Shown: one piece after another, positions 30,589 through 40,084 of the stretch | Position numbering within the stretch: position 1 is the first letter of the stretch | Layout of the letters: every line of letters starts with the position of its first letter | Assembly (NCBI GenBank): GCA_035515055.1 | Contig: DATJBV010000008.1 | Span: 1 to 40,840 of the forward strand | DNA: 40,840 nucleotides | Direction of reading: 5' to 3' | Source of the DNA: Pollutimonas sp035515055 | GTDB taxonomy: Bacteria; Pseudomonadota; Gammaproteobacteria; Burkholderiales; Burkholderiaceae_B | Made by a program: the position numbers and the translations under genes | Notes under the pieces: model-generated | Databases searched by the model: none | Seen by the model: the letters and a program-made list of their open reading frames with translations, nothing else | What the model was told of the DNA's origin: nothing

Positions 30589-33500
30589 GTGCGGCGCGCG
30601 ATTTTTTCAGTCCTGTTATGGGGGGCGATCCTGCCTTCCGGTGCGATCGACGCGGCGGAGCCTTGCGGGCCGTCGGCGCTGGGCGCGCCCTGCGAGCAAG
30701 GGGGTGTGGCCGTGGCGGCTGGCGTCGAACCTGGCATCAACCTTGGCGCTGGCAATCCGATCCATGTCGCCACCGGCAACAAATATCAAAAAGAAACCGA
30801 TTTGGCCGCCCAGCCCGCCAGCCCGGGCCTGGAGGTCGTACGCCATTACAACGCGCTGGATACACGCCCCTCGCCGCTTGGTCGGGGGTGGCGCCTATCG
30901 TACGACACACAGCTGTTCCAAACGGGCGGGCGCTGGCAAATCGTCCAGGCCGATGGCAGCCGAATCAACTTTGCCTCGGTAAAGGGCAAACCGCGGCCCA
31001 ATGCCCACGGCACGTTGCACGCGGAAGGTCCGATGTGGGTATGGACATGGCGCACCGGGCGGCAACTGAGATTCGACAGCAGCGGTCATCTGGCGCAAAT
31101 TCTTGCCGGCACACCGTCCACCCGCGTCATTCCCAATCCTGGGCATGCCGGTGGGGCCGTTGCCATCGACGTACGCATCGAACGCCATGCGGGGTCCGGG
31201 CCGTTGGCCGGCAGAATCAGCGCTATTGTCGACGCCCGAAACAATGCCCTTGCTTTCTCCTATCGGATCATCGGATCGCAGGCGTACCTGGACAGCATCG
31301 ACACGCCATTCGGGCGCTACGCGTACCGCGTAGAGGCCGCGCCTGGCGTCACACCAACCGGTATGCCAAGCCAGGCGACTGCCTCTACCGCACATATCCG
31401 CCTGACCGCCGCGATTCTTCCGGACGGGACGCAGCGCCGTTATCTGTACGAGCCTTCTTGGCAAAGCGGAAACATACATGCGCTGACCGGCATAGAGACG
31501 CTTGCCCCCGATGGCATCCAAGCGCGGCGGACGAATTCATGGGCGTACGACGCACATGGCCGGGCAACGCTATCCGTACATGGCGCTCCCATGGCCAGCA
31601 CCGACAGGGTAGAACTGCGTTATGTCCGCAGACCCACACAGGAACGCAATGGGTTGACAATCGCCACCGACGCATCTGGCCGCAGCACCCATTTCGAGAC
31701 GGCATTGCGTGGCGGCCGTTACGTCGTTACCGACGTGCGCGGCGCGGGATGCGCCGGTTGCGCCGCGCCAGGCAGCACGGCCGCCTACGATTCCGAGGGC
31801 CGGCTCACGCGGGTCAACGGCACGCAAATCCTGCGCTATCCCGACGGCTCGATGCGCAGCCTGTTGCCCGATGCACGCGGTTGGCCGAAGTTGGCGCTTC
31901 ATTACCGGCCGGATGGCCAGCGCGTTTCGTGGTCCTCCGCGGCCACGGGAGCCGAGCACATCACCTACGACCGCAGCCGCCGGCCCGCGCATCGCGGCTG
32001 GGCTAATGGCGATGGCGTTACGTACCACTATGACCCGCAAGGCCGGCCGCGGCGTCTGGTAGAAGCCGGCGCTCATGCAAGCACGCAAACCACGCTGTCC
32101 TGGCGCGGCGCATGGCTGTCGCATATCGACCATCCTCATGAATCCGAAGCGCGCATTTATGACGAGCATGGCCGCCTCACGGAACGCCGCGTAACGAGGC
32201 TATCGGCCCATTCCGACACGCGTATGCATTTCCGGGAAGCATTTGCGTACGACGCTACGCACCGCCTGATCAAGCATGAGCTGCCAGAGGGCGGCGCGCT
32301 GGCGTACCGGTGGGGTGCCCACAATCGCCTGGCGGGGATCGTCTGGCGCGACGCCAACGGCACCGAGCGTACCGTCATCGACAGCACGCCAGGCGTGCCA
32401 GGCTACCGCTATGGCAACGGCTTGCACAGCCTGACGCTGCTCAATAAGCGTGGCCAGGCCACGGTGCTGGCTGTTGGAGACCCTGATCGCGCGCTATGGA
32501 CCCAGGCACTGGCCTACGACTCCCATGGCCGGCTGCTTAGCGAAAAACACCACTACGCTACCATCCAGCGCACCGATGGGTGGAACTATGCCTACGACGC
32601 CGCAGCGCGCATGGTAGGCGCACGCCGGGCGACGCTGGGCGGCACGAGCAGCTCAGAGCTCTGGTATGCCTGGAACGGAGACGGCTCGCTTGCCGCCGTG
32701 CGTCGCAACGGGATCAGCCACAAGCCCTCTGTCGCGCGCGACGCTTCGGGCTTGCCTTCCTTCATCGACGGCGTCTCGCTCGGTTACGCCCCGAACCGAC
32801 GCCTTGCCCGCGTTCAGCGCTCCACAGAACCCGCGGTGGGCTATTTCCATAATGCCTACGGCCACCGGATCGCTCGGCGCGCAAAAGGCGCGAATACCGA
32901 CTATTTCCATCTCGATAATCAATTAGCCGCCGAATCCAATCGGCCGCAGCGCGAACCCCCGCCGAACGCCGGTGCCGGCGCGGCCACCGCCATGCCGCCC
33001 GCCACGTTGTCGATCAGCCGGCGCTATATTTATGCTGGCCTGGTTCCTGTTGGATTCATCGACTATGACCCGGCGGCAGGCGATCCGGCGGCCGGCGATC
33101 GGGCAAACGGTCCAGGGCGGCTATTTGCGATTCACGCCGATTTGATCGGCGCCCCACGCTTGGTCACCGATGCGAACCGAACGGTCCGCTGGCTGGCGGC
33201 CTACGACGCCACCGGCGTCGCCCAGCGCCTGGCTGGCGACCTTGATCTGGACCTGCGCCTGCCAGGCCAGGTATTCGATTCCACGACGGGCTGGCACGAT
33301 AATATTTTCCGCACCTACGTGCCGGCGCTAGGGCATTACCTGGAACCCGACCCGTTGGGGCCGGTGCCGGGTAGCCAAGCATACGGCTATGCCGGTCAAC
33401 AGCCACGCCGCCATGCCGACCCGCTGGGGCTCATGCTTTTCGCCTTCGATGGCACGCGCAACGGCCCCACTACGCGCAGCAATGTGTGGAAAATGAGCCA

Positions 33501-34425
33501 GACGTATCGTGACGGGCCGGTGTTCTACCATTCGGGGCCGGGCACGCCCTTGTATGTCAATTGGGACGCCATCACCGGCTGGCAGGCCTCGCGCATCATC
33601 GATACGCAATGGCAGTCCCTATTGAATGTACTGGATCAGGCTGGCAATCTGGCTGAACCCCTGCCCATCGACATCCTCGGGTACTCGCGCGGGGCCGCGC
33701 TTGCACGTCATTTCGGCAATCTGATCAACCGGCATGTCGACCGTGGCCTGTTCACCTACACGGACGCACTGCGCGGACTAATCACCGCCTGTGTCGACCT
33801 GCGCTTCATGGGTCTTTTCGATACGGTCGCGCAATTTGGCGTGGCGGGTTCGCATAACGCCAATTACGATCTGACGGTTGCCAGCGCCTGGGAGTGGGTG
33901 GCCCATGCCGTCGCCTTGCATGAAAGGCGGTGGCTCTTTCCCCTTTCCGGCGTAGCGGATACGAACGAAAACAACATAATAGAAGCGCCATTCATTGGGG
34001 CACATGTCGACATCGGCGGCGGCGTGCTGCCCGGCGACAATGGGCCCGCCCCCAGCGGCGACCTTGCCGACGTCACCCTGAACTGGATGCTGTGGCAGGC
34101 CAAGGCCGCATCGACGCCGTTCGGCGCCCTTGCGGAAAACGACCGTCTGGTCACCGATCCCATACTGCACGATCAACGATCCGCGCTACTGCGTTCGTTG
34201 CAGGACGGCGACCGGGGCGTGCAAACGTCCGGCGGTTCGCTACTGCATCAGTACCAGGATGACCATGCGCGGCTCGGGCGCACGCAACGCAATGCCACTG
34301 AAGCCATGATTGATCGCGTCGCGGACTGGCGCAGCGCGATCGGCGCCGACGTGGGCCGTATCGATATGGCCGGATATGCCCAATGGCTGCAAGATGAACT
34401 GGGCTGGAGCGCGTCGCCGCACTAG
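30589..34425 (+). CDS. RHS repeat protein with C-terminal DUF2235 hydrolase domain
   Basis: About 1278 residues from GTG 30589, which is preceded by a strong AAGGGGGG. A TTG at 30568 would add seven residues. The N-terminus is a Sec signal peptide (VRRAIFSVLLWGAILPSGAIDA then AEPC). There follow a DUF6531-like entry (GNPIHVATGNKYQKETDL), many YD/RHS repeats (roughly 180-890), and the RHS core end (GHYLEPDPLG...YGYAGQQPRRHADPLGL, to about 948). The C-terminal domain (about 950-1210) is a DUF2235/Tle1-like alpha/beta hydrolase with GYSRG (Ser about 1033) and GAHVDIGGG. That domain class includes antibacterial phospholipases. No VgrG, PAAR, chaperone or obvious immunity gene is adjacent. The signal peptide argues for Sec export and not direct T6SS loading. 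Confidence 0.88.
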   Translation: MRRAIFSVLLWGAILPSGAIDAAEPCGPSALGAPCEQGGVAVAAGVEPGINLGAGNPIHVATGNKYQKETDLAAQPASPGLEVVRHYNALDTRPSPLGRGWRLSYDTQLFQTGGRWQIVQADGSRINFASVKGKPRPNAHGTLHAEGPMWVWTWRTGRQLRFDSSGHLAQILAGTPSTRVIPNPGHAGGAVAIDVRIERHAGSGPLAGRISAIVDARNNALAFSYRIIGSQAYLDSIDTPFGRYAYRVEAAPGVTPTGMPSQATASTAHIRLTAAILPDGTQRRYLYEPSWQSGNIHALTGIETLAPDGIQARRTNSWAYDAHGRATLSVHGAPMASTDRVELRYVRRPTQERNGLTIATDASGRSTHFETALRGGRYVVTDVRGAGCAGCAAPGSTAAYDSEGRLTRVNGTQILRYPDGSMRSLLPDARGWPKLALHYRPDGQRVSWSSAATGAEHITYDRSRRPAHRGWANGDGVTYHYDPQGRPRRLVEAGAHASTQTTLSWRGAWLSHIDHPHESEARIYDEHGRLTERRVTRLSAHSDTRMHFREAFAYDATHRLIKHELPEGGALAYRWGAHNRLAGIVWRDANGTERTVIDSTPGVPGYRYGNGLHSLTLLNKRGQATVLAVGDPDRALWTQALAYDSHGRLLSEKHHYATIQRTDGWNYAYDAAARMVGARRATLGGTSSSELWYAWNGDGSLAAVRRNGISHKPSVARDASGLPSFIDGVSLGYAPNRRLARVQRSTEPAVGYFHNAYGHRIARRAKGANTDYFHLDNQLAAESNRPQREPPPNAGAGAATAMPPATLSISRRYIYAGLVPVGFIDYDPAAGDPAAGDRANGPGRLFAIHADLIGAPRLVTDANRTVRWLAAYDATGVAQRLAGDLDLDLRLPGQVFDSTTGWHDNIFRTYVPALGHYLEPDPLGPVPGSQAYGYAGQQPRRHADPLGLMLFAFDGTRNGPTTRSNVWKMSQTYRDGPVFYHSGPGTPLYVNWDAITGWQASRIIDTQWQSLLNVLDQAGNLAEPLPIDILGYSRGAALARHFGNLINRHVDRGLFTYTDALRGLITACVDLRFMGLFDTVAQFGVAGSHNANYDLTVASAWEWVAHAVALHERRWLFPLSGVADTNENNIIEAPFIGAHVDIGGGVLPGDNGPAPSGDLADVTLNWMLWQAKAASTPFGALAENDRLVTDPILHDQRSALLRSLQDGDRGVQTSGGSLLHQYQDDHARLGRTQRNATEAMIDRVADWRSAIGADVGRIDMAGYAQWLQDELGWSASPH

Positions 34426-34564
34426 GGCCCGGCGTAGCCCATGTAAGGGAAAATCACGCTATCATTTAGGCCTTCCGGGCGTTTGCGTCTTTCCAGGCCA
34501 TTCACGGCGCCCGCTCCTGCCCACGACGGGCTTTGTCATTACCTCTTTCGCGTACCATCGTCTT

Positions 34565-36250
34565 ATGCTTGCAGGGCAACAACAACAGCTCATTTCACTT
34601 CTCCAGGCAGCCGTCGCCAAGACCCTGCCCGATGCCACGCCCACTATTTTGCTGGAACGCCCCAAAGTCGCCGCTCATGGCGACGTGGCGAGCAATATTG
34701 CCATGCAGCTGGCCAAGCCGGCACGGCGCAATCCGCGTGAACTGGCCCAAGAAATCGTCCACGCGTTGTTGGAAGATCCCGCCGCCCAACAGTTGGTCGA
34801 CACGGCCGAGATCGCAGGCCCTGGCTTCATCAATTTCCGCCTGACCGCCGCCGCAAGGCAAGCCGTGCTATCCGTCATTGCTGAGCAGGGCAGCCATTTC
34901 GGCTACAAGCCCCCCACCGGCGAGAAAGTCATGGTGGAATTCGTTTCCGCCAACCCCACGGGGCCACTGCATGTCGGCCATTCGCGCCAGGCGGCACTGG
35001 GCGATTCCATGTGCCGGCTGTTCAGCGCCCAAGGCTACGACGTTACCCGCGAGTTCTACTATAACGACGCGGGCAACCAGATCCATAATCTGGCCGTCAG
35101 CGTCCAAGCCCGTGCACGCGGCCTCGAACCCGACTCCCCCGATTTCCCCGCCGACGGCTATAAGGGCGACTACATTGCGGACATCGCCCGCGACTTCCTG
35201 GCCGGAGCAACCGTCAAGGCGGCCGACGGCGAGTCGGTCACCGCCACGAAGAATATCAACGACCTGGATGACATCCGTGTATTTGCCGTCGCTTATTTGC
35301 GGCGCGAGCAAGACCTGGACTTGCAGGCCTTCGGCCTGGCCTTCGACAACTATTACCTGGAAAGCTCGCTATACACCAGTGGCCGCGTCGAAAAAACGGT
35401 AGAGGCGCTTGTTGCCTCCGGACATACCTACGAGAACGATGGCGCCCTTTGGCTGCGCACCACCGAACTCGACACCGGCGATGACAAAGACCGGGTCATG
35501 CGCAAATCAGAGGGCGGTTATACATATTTCGTGCCCGATGTCGCCTATCACGTGGCCAAGTGGGAGCGCGGCTTTCATCACGCCATCAATATTCAGGGCA
35601 GCGACCATCACGGCACGATCGCGCGGGTGCGTGCCGGGTTGCAGGCGCTGGACATCGGAATTCCAAAAGACTTCCCCGCCTACATCTTGCACAAGATGGT
35701 CAAAGTGGTGCGCGACGGCGCCGAAGTCAAGATATCGAAACGCGCAGGCAGCTACGTCACCATGCGGGACCTTATCGACTGGGTTGGACAAGACGCTGTG
35801 CGTTACTTCCTGAGCCAGCGGCGCGCCGACTCGGAATTCGTATTCGACATCGACCTGGCGCTGTCCAAGAGCGAAGAAAACCCGGTGTACTATATTCAGT
35901 ACGCTCACGCGCGCATTTGCTCCATGCTTGCGCAATCTGCTGGATTGGCCGATCAGGTCGCCACCGCGCCGTTCAACAAGCTGGTCGCCCCCACTGAATT
36001 TTCCTTGCTGCAACGCCTGGCCGAATATCCGAACACGCTGGCCATGGCCACGCAGGAACTCGCGCCTCATCATCTGGCATTCTGGTTGCGCGACTGCGCC
36101 GCCGACTTCCATGCCTGGTATAACGCCGAGCGGGTATTGGTGGACGACGACGAACTGAAGCTGGCACGCCTGCGCCTGGCCATGGCCACGCAGCAAGTCA
36201 TTGCCGGTGGTCTCGAATTACTTGGGGTATCCGCCCCCGAAAGGATGTAA
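34565..36250 (+). CDS. argS: Arginyl-tRNA synthetase
   Basis: A 561-residue class I synthetase. The ATG at 34565 gives the usual start (MLAGQQQQLISLLQAAVAK); the frame is open further upstream into the RHS gene, but that part is unrelated. The N-terminal additional domain holds PKVAAHGDVASNIAMQLAK, the HIGH-type motif is PLHVGHSR (about residue 135), the KMSKS-like motif is KISKRAGSYVTM (about 389), and the DALR anticodon-binding domain lies at the C-terminus. Length is normal. It attaches Arg to tRNA-Arg. Confidence 0.97.
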   Translation: MLAGQQQQLISLLQAAVAKTLPDATPTILLERPKVAAHGDVASNIAMQLAKPARRNPRELAQEIVHALLEDPAAQQLVDTAEIAGPGFINFRLTAAARQAVLSVIAEQGSHFGYKPPTGEKVMVEFVSANPTGPLHVGHSRQAALGDSMCRLFSAQGYDVTREFYYNDAGNQIHNLAVSVQARARGLEPDSPDFPADGYKGDYIADIARDFLAGATVKAADGESVTATKNINDLDDIRVFAVAYLRREQDLDLQAFGLAFDNYYLESSLYTSGRVEKTVEALVASGHTYENDGALWLRTTELDTGDDKDRVMRKSEGGYTYFVPDVAYHVAKWERGFHHAINIQGSDHHGTIARVRAGLQALDIGIPKDFPAYILHKMVKVVRDGAEVKISKRAGSYVTMRDLIDWVGQDAVRYFLSQRRADSEFVFDIDLALSKSEENPVYYIQYAHARICSMLAQSAGLADQVATAPFNKLVAPTEFSLLQRLAEYPNTLAMATQELAPHHLAFWLRDCAADFHAWYNAERVLVDDDELKLARLRLAMATQQVIAGGLELLGVSAPERM

Positions 36251-36259
36251 ACGACTCTT

Positions 36260-36934
36260 ATGGCCCGCACCAGTCGCAAATCTTCGTCTAAATCAGGCGG
36301 CAGCACGCTATTCGGGGTCCTTATCGGCCTCATTGTGGGCCTTGCCGCGGCCGTTGCCGTTGCCCTATTCGTTACCCAAACCCCCATGCCCTTCATGGAC
36401 AAGGCTAGCCGCGACCCGGCAAAAACGCTATTGCCAGACGTTCGCGACGCGCCCGATCCCAATATTGGCCTGTATGGCAAAGATGGTTCAGCCGGAACGG
36501 CGGCAAACGGCCCCATGGGCACCTCGACTACGCCATTGCCAGGCACGCCGGGCGGCGCCATTCCCGCCGGCCCAGACAACCTGGGCGATTTGATCGCCAC
36601 ACTGCAGTCACCCGAGAAAAAATCCGACAGCGCGCCCGCTCCATTGCCGCCGGGAACCGAGCCGCCAGCCGGTGCGCCCAAGCCGGCCGCACCGGCGGCG
36701 GCCAGCACCACGTATTATCTTCAGGCTGGCGCTTATCGCTCGGCAAACGATGCCGAAGCCGTCAAAGCACGCATACTACTCATGGGCATGCCCGTCCAGG
36801 TTCAAAAAGCGCAGGTCAATGGCGGAATTATCAACCGTGTCCGCGTCGGCCCGTTCAAGGGCATCGACGAACTGAACCGGTCGCGCGCACGCCTTGGCGA
36901 AGAGAAGATCGAATCGTCCGTGATACGCCAGTGA
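36260..36934 (+). CDS. SPOR domain membrane protein
   Basis: A 224-residue protein. A basic cytoplasmic start (MARTSRKSSSKSGGS) precedes one membrane helix (TLFGVLIGLIVGLAAAVAVALFV) and a Pro/Gly/Ala-rich periplasmic linker. A C-terminal SPOR domain runs from about 150 to 224 (TTYYLQAGAYRSANDAEAVK; NRVRVGPFKGIDELNRSRARL). SPOR domains bind denuded glycan strands of septal peptidoglycan, so a role at the division site is likely (an FtsN-like layout). It follows argS by nine bases and precedes dsbA. Confidence 0.9.
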   Translation: MARTSRKSSSKSGGSTLFGVLIGLIVGLAAAVAVALFVTQTPMPFMDKASRDPAKTLLPDVRDAPDPNIGLYGKDGSAGTAANGPMGTSTTPLPGTPGGAIPAGPDNLGDLIATLQSPEKKSDSAPAPLPPGTEPPAGAPKPAAPAAASTTYYLQAGAYRSANDAEAVKARILLMGMPVQVQKAQVNGGIINRVRVGPFKGIDELNRSRARLGEEKIESSVIRQ

Positions 36935-36987
36935 ACCTTTGCCCTCGCGGCCAGTCTTATTGTTTTCGATACGCTCCAGGAATCCAC

Positions 36988-37620
36988 ATGCCAATAAAAA
37001 ACCTGCTTCTACGAACTTTCGCTCTAGTCACGCTTGCGTCAGGCATTATGTTTGCCCCCATCAGCCAGGCTCAAGGGACGAACCAGCAATATGTCACGCT
37101 GGAAGTCGCCCAGCCCTCCGATACCACGGGGAAAATAGAAGTCCTGGAATTCTTCGCCTATACCTGCAGCCATTGCAACGCGATCGAACCCCTGGTCGCC
37201 GACTTCGCCAAGACGCTGCCCGAGAACGTTGTATTGCGTCCTGTTCCCGTTGCCTTCAATGCCAGCATGGCCGACTTGCAGAAGCTGTACTATTCGCTCG
37301 AAAGCCTGGACCGCCTGGACCTTCATCCACAAGTCTTCAAGGCCTTGCATGAAGAGAAGAAGCGCATTTACGACGCCAAGGCAATTATCGACTGGGTCGT
37401 CAGCAAAGGCGTCGATAAAAAAGCATTCGAAGACGTCTTCAACTCCTTCGGCACCAACTCCAAAGTCATGCGCGCCGACGAGCTGGCCAAGATATACAAG
37501 ATCGAAGGCACGCCCAGCTTCGCGGTTGGCGGCAAGTACGTAACCTCGCCCACGATGACCAACAGCTACGAAGCAACCATTGCCCAGACTCAAAAATTGA
37601 TCCAGATGGTCAACAAGTAA
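36988..37620 (+). CDS. dsbA: Thiol:disulfide interchange protein DsbA
   Basis: A 210-residue periplasmic oxidase that introduces disulfides. The ATG at 36988 has AGGA just upstream. The signal peptide covers about residues 1-28 (LLLRTFALVTLASGIMFAPISQAQ). The thioredoxin-fold active site is CSHC (about residues 60-63, in FFAYTCSHCNAIEPL), not the E. coli CPHC. An inserted helical domain follows, then the cis-Pro motif GTPSFAVGGKY. It lies 53 bases after the SPOR gene and is probably co-transcribed with argS-SPOR. Confidence 0.94.
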   Translation: MPIKNLLLRTFALVTLASGIMFAPISQAQGTNQQYVTLEVAQPSDTTGKIEVLEFFAYTCSHCNAIEPLVADFAKTLPENVVLRPVPVAFNASMADLQKLYYSLESLDRLDLHPQVFKALHEEKKRIYDAKAIIDWVVSKGVDKKAFEDVFNSFGTNSKVMRADELAKIYKIEGTPSFAVGGKYVTSPTMTNSYEATIAQTQKLIQMVNK

Positions 37621-37638
37621 ATTTGGGTTGTTGCCGCA

Positions 37639-37659
37639 GCCAGGCGCCTTGCGCCTGGC
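37639..37659. terminator. Hairpin between convergent dsbA and metC
   Basis: A perfect 9-base-pair stem (GCCAGGCGC at 37639-37647, GCGCCTGGC at 37651-37659) with a 3-base CTT loop, 18 bases after the dsbA stop and 17 before the metC stop. It is symmetric and could end transcription from both sides. It lacks a T-run, which lowers confidence in classical intrinsic termination. Confidence 0.6.
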
Positions 37660-37675
37660 ATGCAGCCGCTTCGTC

Positions 37676-38878
37676 CTACCGCTGCCCCTTCGCCACCACC
37701 AGCGCCTGACCAAGATCGGCAATCAGGTCTTGGGGCGACTCTAATCCGATATGCAGGCGCAAGACGGCGTTCTCATTGGACGTCCAATAACCGTGGGACG
37801 CCAGGGCGCCATGGTCCACCAACTGCACCAGGCTTTCGAAGCCGCCCCACGAATACCCGATGCCGAACAGGACCAGCGCGTCCACAAAGCGCCGCGCGGC
37901 GGCATTGTCCAGCTTGATCTCCACCGCCAGCATGCCGTTCGAGCCGGTGCAGTCCCGTTGCCATAGGGCATGACCAGCGTCATCCGGCCATGCGGGATGA
38001 TAAATGCGAACGACGTCGGGAAGTGCGGCGAGGAATCGGCAGATATGCATGGCATTTTCCGCGCTCTGGCGCATGCGTATCGGCAGTGTGCGCGCGCCCC
38101 GTATCGCAAGCCACGCATCGTCGGCGCTTATTGAATAACCCATGGCGTAATGGGTGTCGTTGATGCTTTTGATGAGAGCCGCGTCGTTCGCCATGACGGC
38201 TCCCAGCATAAGGTCTGAATGGCCCGCCACATACTTCGTGCCGGCCACCACCGAGATGTCGGCGCCCAAATGGAGCGGACGGTAAATATAGCCAGACCCC
38301 CAGGTGTTGTCCACGATCAGGATTAGATCGTGCTGGCGGGCGAACTTGGCCAGCGCTGGGATATCGAGCATTTCGAACAGCAAGGATCCCGGCGACTCCA
38401 CATACAAAACCTTGGTATCGGGGCGCAGTTGCGCCTCCAGATCGGCAGGCGTCGCGCGGCAATACGACACGTCGATACCCATGCGGTTCAACACCGTCTT
38501 GTCCAGGTACCGGACCGGCCCATAGGAGCAATCGGCGGTCAGGACATGATCGCCGGTGTTCAATACGCTGAAGAGAGCCAATGTGATGGCGCCCAGGCCC
38601 GACGATGCCAGAAAGGCGCGTTGCGCCCCTTCGAGCGCGCAGAACACGTCCTCCAACGCGGCATGCGTGTCCATTCCGCTGCGGCCATAGGTCGCGCCGC
38701 GCTGCCCTTGCGCTTTCGCCGCCTGCGCGCGATCGAGCGCATCGAGGTTGGCGAAACGCACCGTGCTGGTACGCATGGACGGCAACGCGACGGGCGCCGC
38801 GCCGGTGACAGCGTCGAACGGCGCCATTCCTGTGTGCTGGAGTGTCGTATCTAAATGTGCTGCAAGGCGTTTTGGCAT
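37676..38878 (-). CDS. metC: Cystathionine beta-lyase (PLP enzyme)
   Basis: A 400-residue member of the Cys/Met metabolism PLP family. The start is MPKRLAAHLDTTLQHTGMAP. Cofactor-binding features: SSGLGAITLALF, VDNTWGSGYIYRPLHLGADI, and the Schiff-base Lys in SVVAGTKYVAGHSDLMLGAV (about residue 212). The tyrosine/glycine motif YGRSGMDTH and the GYSWGGFESL C-terminal motif favour the cystathionine beta-lyase (MetC) branch, which cleaves cystathionine to homocysteine, pyruvate and ammonia. A cystathionine gamma-synthase or lyase role cannot be excluded by sequence alone. Confidence 0.9.
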   Translation of the reverse strand: MPKRLAAHLDTTLQHTGMAPFDAVTGAAPVALPSMRTSTVRFANLDALDRAQAAKAQGQRGATYGRSGMDTHAALEDVFCALEGAQRAFLASSGLGAITLALFSVLNTGDHVLTADCSYGPVRYLDKTVLNRMGIDVSYCRATPADLEAQLRPDTKVLYVESPGSLLFEMLDIPALAKFARQHDLILIVDNTWGSGYIYRPLHLGADISVVAGTKYVAGHSDLMLGAVMANDAALIKSINDTHYAMGYSISADDAWLAIRGARTLPIRMRQSAENAMHICRFLAALPDVVRIYHPAWPDDAGHALWQRDCTGSNGMLAVEIKLDNAAARRFVDALVLFGIGYSWGGFESLVQLVDHGALASHGYWTSNENAVLRLHIGLESPQDLIADLGQALVVAKGQR

Positions 38879-39028
38879 AGTTGGAGTCGGAACCGAGTCA
38901 AGGAAAGGGCGCGCAGGTGCGATAATAAAATCATGCTTGATGATAATAGATAACGCTGACGCCGGGCCGCATTTGCTTACGTGCCTCTCCTATAACGACC
39001 TACTCTTGCGCGACCCCAAGCTCCGCCC

Positions 39029-39655
39029 ATGCCGACTCCCGAAATAGCCCTGTCTTTCTTTGGTATTGCCGTATTGCTTGCGCTGGCGCCGGGGCCCGAC
39101 AATCTTTTCGTACTGATGCAGTCCGCGCTATGGGGGCGGCGCGCCGGGCTATTGGTCACCCTGGGCTTATGCACCGGCCTGATCGGCCATACGCTGGCGG
39201 TTACGATAGGATTGGCGGCGCTTGTCGCGGCATCGGCCACCGCGTTCACGGTCCTGAAGCTGGTGGGCGCCGGCTACCTCATCTATCTTGCGTGGGGGGC
39301 ATTCCGAGCGAAAGCGAGCGTTGCGGGCATGGAAGCCGTGCCCCGGCAAGGCATGCGCCGGTTGTACCGGCGCGGGATCGTCATGAATCTCACGAACCCC
39401 AAGGTGTCGCTGTTCTTTCTTGCATTCTTGCCTCAGTTCACCTCGTCGGCCAGGGGCTCGATAGCGATGCAGACGCTGGCACTGGGCGGCCTGTTCATGC
39501 TGGCGACTCTGCTGGTGTTCGGCGCCATTGCCTATTTTTCAGGAATGGTGGGCAAGCGGCTGCAAGGCTCGGCGACGGCGCAACGGGTGCTTAATGTTGG
39601 CGCAGGCGTTGTGTTCATCGGCCTGGCCGCCAAGTTACTGTTCTCGCAGCGATAG
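39029..39655 (+). CDS. LysE/RhtB family amino-acid exporter
   Basis: A 208-residue inner-membrane exporter with about six hydrophobic segments. The N-terminal motif is LALAPGPDNLFVLMQSALWG, the middle signature is LVGAGYLIYLAWGAFRAK, and NPKVSLFFLAFLPQF is the conserved loop. Similar in plan to the gene at 21036-21665 but clearly a different subfamily (PGPDN rather than PGPGA). Substrate unknown. The 150 bases between it and divergent metC must hold both promoters. Confidence 0.9.
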   Translation: MPTPEIALSFFGIAVLLALAPGPDNLFVLMQSALWGRRAGLLVTLGLCTGLIGHTLAVTIGLAALVAASATAFTVLKLVGAGYLIYLAWGAFRAKASVAGMEAVPRQGMRRLYRRGIVMNLTNPKVSLFFLAFLPQFTSSARGSIAMQTLALGGLFMLATLLVFGAIAYFSGMVGKRLQGSATAQRVLNVGAGVVFIGLAAKLLFSQR

Positions 39656-39661
39656 CTTATT

Positions 39662-39691
39662 CTTGCCTTGGTGCTTGCCTTGGTGCTTGCC
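39662..39691. repeat. 12-base tandem repeat, 2.5 copies
   Basis: CTTGCCTTGGTG occurs at 39662-39673 and 39674-39685, followed by a half copy CTTGCC at 39686-39691. It begins seven bases after the exporter's stop codon. No open frame or motif is attached to it; probably a slippage product. Confidence 0.8.
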
Positions 39692-39710
39692 GTCGGTATT
39701 AGGCTGGTTA

Positions 39711-39943
39711 GCAGCGGGATGGCCGGTTACGGGCCGGACTCAGGCGTTCGCGGTCAAGGCGCTGCCTTGACTACCCGCGTAGCAAGCCCTGCTTGAGGCG
39801 TCCGCGAAACTCACGACAATGGACAGCCACTGGCTGTCCATAAACGCGTCGTTCGAACAGTCGCGGCCTTGCATCCTCAAGCAAGGCCAGCTACGCGGCG
39901 CGCCCGCGACTGTCGTCCTACCCGTAACCGGCCATCCCGCTGC
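39711..39943 (-). repeat. Composite palindromic element, copy 2 (inverted)
   Basis: Perfect 23-base outer arms P1 at 39711-39733 and 39921-39943 (starting GCAGC, ending GCTGC). Read on the minus strand: conserved 14-mer at 39907-39894; P2 between 39898-39876 and 39798-39776 (20 of 23); core hairpin P3 of 11-base arms at 39819-39829 and 39831-39841 (GGACAGCCA core); P4 hairpin of 8-base arms 39753-39760 and 39764-39771 with a 3-base loop, again preceded by GTA-G; CGCGAACG at 39752-39745. The span from 14-mer to CGCGAACG is 163 bases. GCATAGACT lies just outside the right arm (39945-39953), as it does for copy 3. Confidence 0.85.
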
Positions 39944-40084
39944 CGCATAGACTGGCGGTGCAAGGACAGGGTATACGACCACTGGCCACGACGGCTAAGT
40001 GATCCAAAGCGTGCGTGCGACGCGACCATGTCGGCAGGTGGAATCTAGAACTGCAGCGCTACCGATGGCCCATACCTACCATAA

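Noticed and set aside
30618..32006. 462-codon plus-strand open frame inside the RHS gene
   Set aside because: Out-of-frame shadow rich in Arg, Pro and Gly; the RHS frame carries the domains and signal peptide.
39944..40084. Small gene or RNA between composite copies 2 and 3
   Set aside because: No start with a ribosome site, no hairpin followed by T, and no open frame of convincing composition.
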